Positions 21,508-25,255 of a DNA stretch of 25,255 bases are shown one piece after another. Origin of the DNA: a virus; the IMG/VR virus record IMGVR_UViG_3300009159_007268, positions 1-25,255 of that record. One strand, given 5' to 3'. The translations under genes and the position numbers were made by a program. The notes beneath the pieces were generated by a model. That model searched no databases. It was not told the origin of the DNA and saw nothing but the letters and a program-made list of their open reading frames with translations. Position 1 is the stretch's first letter. Each line of letters starts with the position of its first letter.

Positions 21508-22916
21508 TTGAACCCCGCAAACTTAGCTCTATCAAACTTACTCTTTGGCTTACTACGCTCGTTATCTTCATTACCAAACTTAGTATTATCCATCACAGGT
21601 CCGTCCATCAAGTCCTCCTGAGCCGAACCCTCTACATCATATAAACGCATCTTGCTGCGATCCACCCCAACAACAAACCTAGAATTAATCCCAGGATCAT
21701 TGTATCGATTCTTAAGCTGTTTAACCACAATTTGATTGAGGTCTGCCATTTCCTCGGACTGCTTGATGAGTGCAAACATAAAATCAGCTGTGGCTGGGAG
21801 TCCAAAGGATTCCGATGTATCTTCCAATCCCACGTCGCTGTTCGAATATCCGCTTCGAGTTGTCTGAGTCGCACTGACGAGAGGAACATCGAACTCAACT
21901 GCCAACCCTCGTAGCTCTTCTGCGATTGCTTTGACAAGGGTATATGAATTGACGTTGGCTCCATGTTTAATCCTCGATGACATACAGATATTCAGGTAAT
22001 CAATATAGATAATGTCTGGTATAAAGTTTTTCTTAATTTTCAACTCATTCAGCAGATGACGAAAGTTAGCCGACCCCGCACAGGCTGTAGGATATTCCTT
22101 TACGATCAACTTACCAGTTGTCTTGCCTTTGACTCGAGCAATCTTCTTATCATATACGTCCTTTGGTAAAAGCTTAAGATCATCAAGCGATACATCAAGG
22201 AGATTAGCATCGATACGCTCGGCGATACGTTCCTCTGACATTTCAAGAGTAATATATAAAACACTCAACCCCTTAGTCAGGTTAGCCGCTGCGCAATGAC
22301 ACATGAACAGAGATTTACCAACGCCAGTACCTGCTAGAGCAATGTTGAGCGTTTTACGAGGCAACCCGCCTTGCGTGATCTTATTGAAGTAGTCGATGTC
22401 GAATGGGATGCGCTCTTCTTTCCTGCGGTAGAACTCATAGCGTGAATCCGCATCTTCAAGGAAGTCATGACCAATATGCGTGTCAAAGGATACAGCAAGT
22501 GCATCCTGAAGGATCTGTGGTATAGCGCCCTTCGTGGTTTTTCCAGAACTGTCATCAAGAATCCCGATTGACGCCATGATCGCATTATAGACTGCTTTGT
22601 CCTGACAGAATTTCTCTGTTTGGTCCAAGAGCCAATCGATTTGGGTTTCTGGGTCGTATTCAAGACCAATGATCAATTCCTTAGATTGCTTAAAAGTCTC
22701 TTCGCTGATTCCATCCTTGTTCGATAGATCAATAGCAAGAGCTTCCTTAGACGGAAACGCATTATACTTGTCTACATATTCTTTAATGAGTCGGAATACA
22801 GCTTTTTCAGTCTGCGATGCGAAATACTCCTCTTTGAGAAAGGGTATGCACTTTCTACTGTATTCTTCATTGTATACCAGATTCCCAAGAATCGCATTTT
22901 CAATCGCCAGTGCCAT
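21504..22916 (-). CDS. 41: Replicative DNA helicase, T4 gp41/DnaB-like
   Basis: About 470 residues. The N-terminal helical domain (to about 150) is followed by a RecA-type motor: Walker A GTGVGKS (about residues 196-202), the catalytic Glu in ITLEM (E225), Walker B DIIYIDYLN (D306), and a DnaB-like Q/R region (SATQTTRSGYSN and later VVGVDRSKMRLYD). This is the hexameric 5'-3' helicase of the T4-type replisome, which works with gp61 primase. The C-terminus is basic and Lys/Phe-rich. I chose the ATG at 22916 because GGGAGAACAA precedes it; the in-frame ATG at 22928 has no such site. Length and motif order match T4 gp41 (475 residues). Confidence 0.93.
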   Translation of the reverse strand: MALAIENAILGNLVYNEEYSRKCIPFLKEEYFASQTEKAVFRLIKEYVDKYNAFPSKEALAIDLSNKDGISEETFKQSKELIIGLEYDPETQIDWLLDQTEKFCQDKAVYNAIMASIGILDDSSGKTTKGAIPQILQDALAVSFDTHIGHDFLEDADSRYEFYRRKEERIPFDIDYFNKITQGGLPRKTLNIALAGTGVGKSLFMCHCAAANLTKGLSVLYITLEMSEERIAERIDANLLDVSLDDLKLLPKDVYDKKIARVKGKTTGKLIVKEYPTACAGSANFRHLLNELKIKKNFIPDIIYIDYLNICMSSRIKHGANVNSYTLVKAIAEELRGLAVEFDVPLVSATQTTRSGYSNSDVGLEDTSESFGLPATADFMFALIKQSEEMADLNQIVVKQLKNRYNDPGINSRFVVGVDRSKMRLYDVEGSAQEDLMDGPVMDNTKFGNEDNERSKPKSKFDRAKFAGFK

Positions 22917-22997
22917 TTGTTCTCCCATACGTCTTTCGCAAACTTCGCCATTCGTGGTGTGCCAACTTGTACCGAGGGTCTTAGTGGCGCTGTATAA

Positions 22998-23219
22998 TTA
23001 AGAAGCTTTGACATTCAGTATACCAAGCGTAAAATTCTCAGCTGCATCTTCTGCATACCGAAGACTCTTTCCAGGAAAAGAAATAGTATCTACAATCTTT
23101 AATCCACTCAGGTGTACGTCGTAAAACTCAACGAAATAACATTGAGTATTAGCATCGACGAAAACCATAGCTTTCTTGTAACGATCATCACTCCAAAATT
23201 CAGATAAAACCTTACTCAT
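22998..23219 (-). CDS. Small conserved-type protein between uvsX and helicase, 73 aa
   Basis: The protein begins MSKVLSEFWSDDRYKKAM and contains a beta-rich core (YFVEFYDVHLSGLKIVDTIS). The reading frame stays open 40 codons further upstream, but that part lies inside uvsX. ATG 23219 overlaps the uvsX end by 8 bp and has GGAG 7 nt upstream. In T4 the slot between uvsX and 41 is occupied by gene 40; this protein is shorter and shows no visible similarity, so it is only a positional counterpart. A spacer of about 80 bp without a clear gene follows before the helicase. Confidence 0.75.
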   Translation of the reverse strand: MSKVLSEFWSDDRYKKAMVFVDANTQCYFVEFYDVHLSGLKIVDTISFPGKSLRYAEDAAENFTLGILNVKAS

Positions 23220-24252
23220 CATCGCTCTCCATGATTGCGCCCATAGCCATCTTATACTTGTTCTCGATATACTTAGCAAAGTCAGTGTTACTGAACATAT
23301 CCATCCAGAACTTCTTGTTATCAACAATATCACCAGCACGCATCGACGGCTGACGAACCTCGCCAGTTTCCTTGTCTACGGTAGCATACCAGCCATTCTT
23401 AGGCTTAACGATATAACCGCCATCAAGTGCAACATCAAGCAAGCCAGACCAGCGATTGATACCACCTTCGAAAGAAACGGTGATTGGGATCTTCGACTTC
23501 TCCTTGACGTAACGAGACTTCTCCACATTGATGACAAAGTGGTAACCAGAAATGCCATCGGCGTCCTTCTCCTGTTGACGACCAAGGATCCAGATATTGT
23601 CAGAGCCATAGTACGAACCAGTACCGCCACCAACGATGTCCTTGGGATAAAGACCAATCTCCTTATATGTATGATTGATCACTGCCATAGGAATATCCTT
23701 GAGAGACAAGTGCGGAGTGATCATACGGAAGAGAGACTTAAGCTGCTTGGCACGAGTCATATCTGCTACGCTCTTGCCATCGAGCGCATCATCAACTTCT
23801 TTCTTTGAAGCAAGGTTACCGATAGAGTCGATAACAATCATACAATGATCATCACGAGTCAGCTGCTTCATCTGCTGCATGATATCAAACTTCAACTCTT
23901 CGACGTCTGTGATAGGTGTATGAACCACAGAATCAAAAGGAATACCGAACGTTTGAAAATAAGACTGAGGAGTACCAAACTCAGAATCATAAAACAGGAT
24001 GATACCATCAGGATACTTCTTAAGGAACGAGGAAGCTAGAAGCAGTGCGAAACCAGTTTTGAAGTGCTTTGACGGTCCAGCCAACATGGTCAAACCAGGA
24101 GTAATTCCACCATCAACAGAGCCAGAAAGAGCAACGTTGATCATAGGCACAGAGGTAGGAATCATATCTTTCTTGGTGAAGATCTTACTATCTGTAAGCG
24201 TAGCAGTCAAATCAATAGTGGAATTCTTAATCAAACGATCTTTAAGTGACAT
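23212..24252 (-). CDS. uvsX: UvsX recombinase (RecA-like)
   Basis: A 346-residue RecA/UvsX protein beginning MSLKDRLIKNS. The Walker A is of the UvsX type, AGPSKHFKTG (about residues 58-67), Walker B is MIVIDSIG (D142), and a Gly-rich DNA-binding loop region (DIVGGGTGSYYGSDNIW) follows. It forms filaments on single-stranded DNA and drives strand exchange for recombination-dependent replication and repair. The ATG at 24252 has GAAGGAAATAAT upstream; an upstream in-frame start would add 16 unlike residues. The C-terminus is acidic (MESDDE), as in RecA and UvsX. It is preceded by two sigma70-like promoters at 24301-24362 and followed by the 73-aa gene and helicase. Confidence 0.95.
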   Translation of the reverse strand: MSLKDRLIKNSTIDLTATLTDSKIFTKKDMIPTSVPMINVALSGSVDGGITPGLTMLAGPSKHFKTGFALLLASSFLKKYPDGIILFYDSEFGTPQSYFQTFGIPFDSVVHTPITDVEELKFDIMQQMKQLTRDDHCMIVIDSIGNLASKKEVDDALDGKSVADMTRAKQLKSLFRMITPHLSLKDIPMAVINHTYKEIGLYPKDIVGGGTGSYYGSDNIWILGRQQEKDADGISGYHFVINVEKSRYVKEKSKIPITVSFEGGINRWSGLLDVALDGGYIVKPKNGWYATVDKETGEVRQPSMRAGDIVDNKKFWMDMFSNTDFAKYIENKYKMAMGAIMESDDE

Positions 24253-24300
24253 ATTATTTCCTTCATGTGGGGATCTATGTATAAACCAATCTCTTAGCAT

Positions 24301-24328
24301 AGTATACCTTAGATAACACTATCATCAA
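24301..24328 (-). promoter_or_regulatory. Second (proximal) sigma70-like promoter for uvsX
   Basis: On the minus strand, TTGATG (24328-24323), a 16-nt spacer and TATACT (24306-24301) lie directly downstream of the first promoter. Initiation near 24294 would give a leader of about 42 nt. It is weaker than the distal one because the -35 has two changes. Confidence 0.5.
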
Positions 24329-25103
24329 TTTTTAGTATACTATGTTCTTTCGGTTTAGTCAAGGCTTTTAATTGACCCAACCCATGGTTAGCTGCAAGCA
24401 GAAGGAGAACAGCAAGAGGGTCAAAAACAAGGACCAGAAGAATAATGACCATGCGAACTGCCTTTTCGAGTTGTTCGGTTCCGGTGCTTGAATAGACCAG
24501 CTCTGCAATATACTTGAGGGGTCCCACCTCTGCTTCCAGCTTTTTGATTCCGGAGGTAAGGGCAACTTTTTCGGCGGTATATGTGGATATATCCCTGACA
24601 TTTTCTTGTTTCCTTTTTATCAGGCTCTCTCTTGTTTTTCTCTGCTGATCAGCAGCCCTAAGTGAATTGGTAGCCTGTCCCTTTTCAGTTAGTTTACTAA
24701 TAGCAGCATCTATCTGTGCTATCTGTTTGTCTAAGTCGGCAACTGTTTGCTTGAGGTAATCTATCTTTTGATCTAATATCACAACCTGATCAGCAGATCC
24801 TGTGTTAATGTTTAATGTCTGTTCAATATGAGCTTTTGATAAGAATCCGAAAATTCCCATACTTGATATGAACATTAAAATAATAACTGCTGATGTTAAA
24901 TAGGATTTCAGCAGCAATGGGCAAGTATTCCAATTTCTGTATAACCATGACGCTGTTACCAACTTTCCAAGTTCAAGTGTTACGCCCATCACCACAACAG
25001 CAACGAATGCTGATGAAAAGATAGCTGTAAGTCCTAATATAGAATAGTAGGCTGACACTCCAGAGACTGCCAGCGCAACAACTAGTGCTATGTAATTAAT
25101 CAT
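24309..25103 (-). CDS. Membrane protein with central coiled coil
   Basis: A 264-residue protein. Hydrophobic spans lie at about residues 5-50 (two, INYIALVVALAVSGVSAYYS and onward) and 67-88 (LTSAVIILMFISSMGIFGFL). A coiled coil of about 100 residues follows (VVILDQKIDYLKQTVADLDK onward), then another span at about 216-238 (MVIILLVLVFDPLAVLLLLA) and a short polar tail. Proteins of this layout occur in marine T4-like phages, with no proven function. It could tether replication or assembly complexes to the membrane (inference). The start overlaps the upstream gene stop as ATGA, and AAAGA serves as a weak ribosome site. Promoters for uvsX lie in its 3' end. Confidence 0.8.
   Translation of the reverse strand: MINYIALVVALAVSGVSAYYSILGLTAIFSSAFVAVVVMGVTLELGKLVTASWLYRNWNTCPLLLKSYLTSAVIILMFISSMGIFGFLSKAHIEQTLNINTGSADQVVILDQKIDYLKQTVADLDKQIAQIDAAISKLTEKGQATNSLRAADQQRKTRESLIKRKQENVRDISTYTAEKVALTSGIKKLEAEVGPLKYIAELVYSSTGTEQLEKAVRMVIILLVLVFDPLAVLLLLAANHGLGQLKALTKPKEHSILKIDDSVI
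24334..24362 (-). promoter_or_regulatory. Sigma70-like promoter for uvsX and helicase
   Basis: On the minus strand, TTGACT (24362-24357), a 17-nt spacer and TATACT (24339-24334) are seen at the 3' end of the membrane-protein gene. Transcription from about 24327 would enter uvsX after a leader of about 75 nt and continue through the helicase operon. Confidence 0.65.
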
Positions 25104-25255
25104 TCTTTCATTACATATTCATCTATCTTCTTGATGAATGCCTTTATCTTTTCTGAACGATCTGGCCAGAGGATATATTCCTTCTCTGGGTCTTTGGCCA
25201 AATTATTTAGCAGAGGCATGATCATATTACGAAGCCCATGAAGCTTATCTGTAAG
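25100..25255 (-). CDS. C-terminal part of a conserved T4-like phage protein, cut by the window edge
   Basis: The last 51 codons of a gene are visible, ending KAFIKKIDEYVMKE before TGA at 25102-25100. The sequence (LHGLRNMIMPLLNNLAKDPE, then YILWPDRSEKIKAF) has the pattern of a small helical protein often found near uvsX and helicase genes in marine T4-like phages. The start is outside the window, so its length and function are unknown. It is coupled to the membrane protein by ATGA. Confidence 0.7.
   Translation of the reverse strand, partial: LTDKLHGLRNMIMPLLNNLAKDPEKEYILWPDRSEKIKAFIKKIDEYVMKE

Noticed and set aside
22772-23014. 80-aa frame covering the gap before the helicase
   Set aside because: It overlaps the helicase by about 145 bp, lacks a ribosome site, and its last half has shadow-like composition. 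The first 36 residues look mildly protein-like, so a decayed gene is not excluded.
1-25255. CRISPR arrays, insertion sequences, integrase or attachment sites
   Set aside because: No spaced direct repeats, transposase or integrase motifs, or terminal inverted repeats were seen; repeats present are coding tandem repeats.

Overview
The window is a densely packed, AT-rich stretch of a tailed-phage genome. All supported genes lie on the minus strand, with short spacers or ATGA/TAATG overlaps. Several things mark it as a T4-like myovirus or distant T4 relative, probably environmental (marine or freshwater). They are a UvsX recombinase, a gp41-type DnaB helicase and a gp61-type primase, TATAAATA late-promoter boxes, and virion and small-protein families familiar from marine T4-like phages. 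No bacterial chromosomal genes, tRNAs, insertion sequences or CRISPR arrays were seen.
Read in the direction of transcription (right to left), the first block (25255-20175) is a replication and recombination module. It holds the end of a conserved small gene, a membrane/coiled-coil protein, uvsX behind tandem sigma70-like promoters, a 73-residue protein, the gp41 helicase, two small unknowns, a calcineurin-like phosphoesterase and another small unknown. It ends in an apparent stand-alone RNA unit (20193-20041): a late-promoter box, a roughly 140-nt RNA predicted to fold as a four-way junction, and a Rho-independent terminator.
The second block (20026-3679) is a late, virion-related cassette. 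It opens with a TATAAATA box and four consecutive genes for a HAD phosphatase, a PD-(D/E)xK-like protein, a ligase-like protein and a Pol-beta-like nucleotidyltransferase. All four begin with nearly the same 10-12-residue peptide, which resembles the T4 capsid-targeting sequence and its prohead-protease cleavage site. They may therefore be packaged in the head and delivered with the DNA. Next come long, low-complexity, apparently modular head- or core-like proteins, a Dps-family ferritin, a Lys/Glu-rich anchored protein, and tail or adhesin-type structural proteins, one with 13 AIAIG repeats. Last are a zinc-metallopeptidase-like protein and a coiled-coil membrane protein.
The third block (3672-1) returns to early-type genes behind a TTGACT-N16-TATAAT promoter: gp61-type primase, three small unknowns, a family-7-type glycosyltransferase, a radical SAM enzyme, and the first 13 codons of a gene that may be thyX. 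The late cassette therefore sits between the helicase and primase genes, which are neighbours in T4.
The strongest candidates for undescribed biology are the capsid-targeted enzyme set (15944-19994) and the late-promoter small RNA (20041-20180). Functions are read from motifs only; no searches were run.
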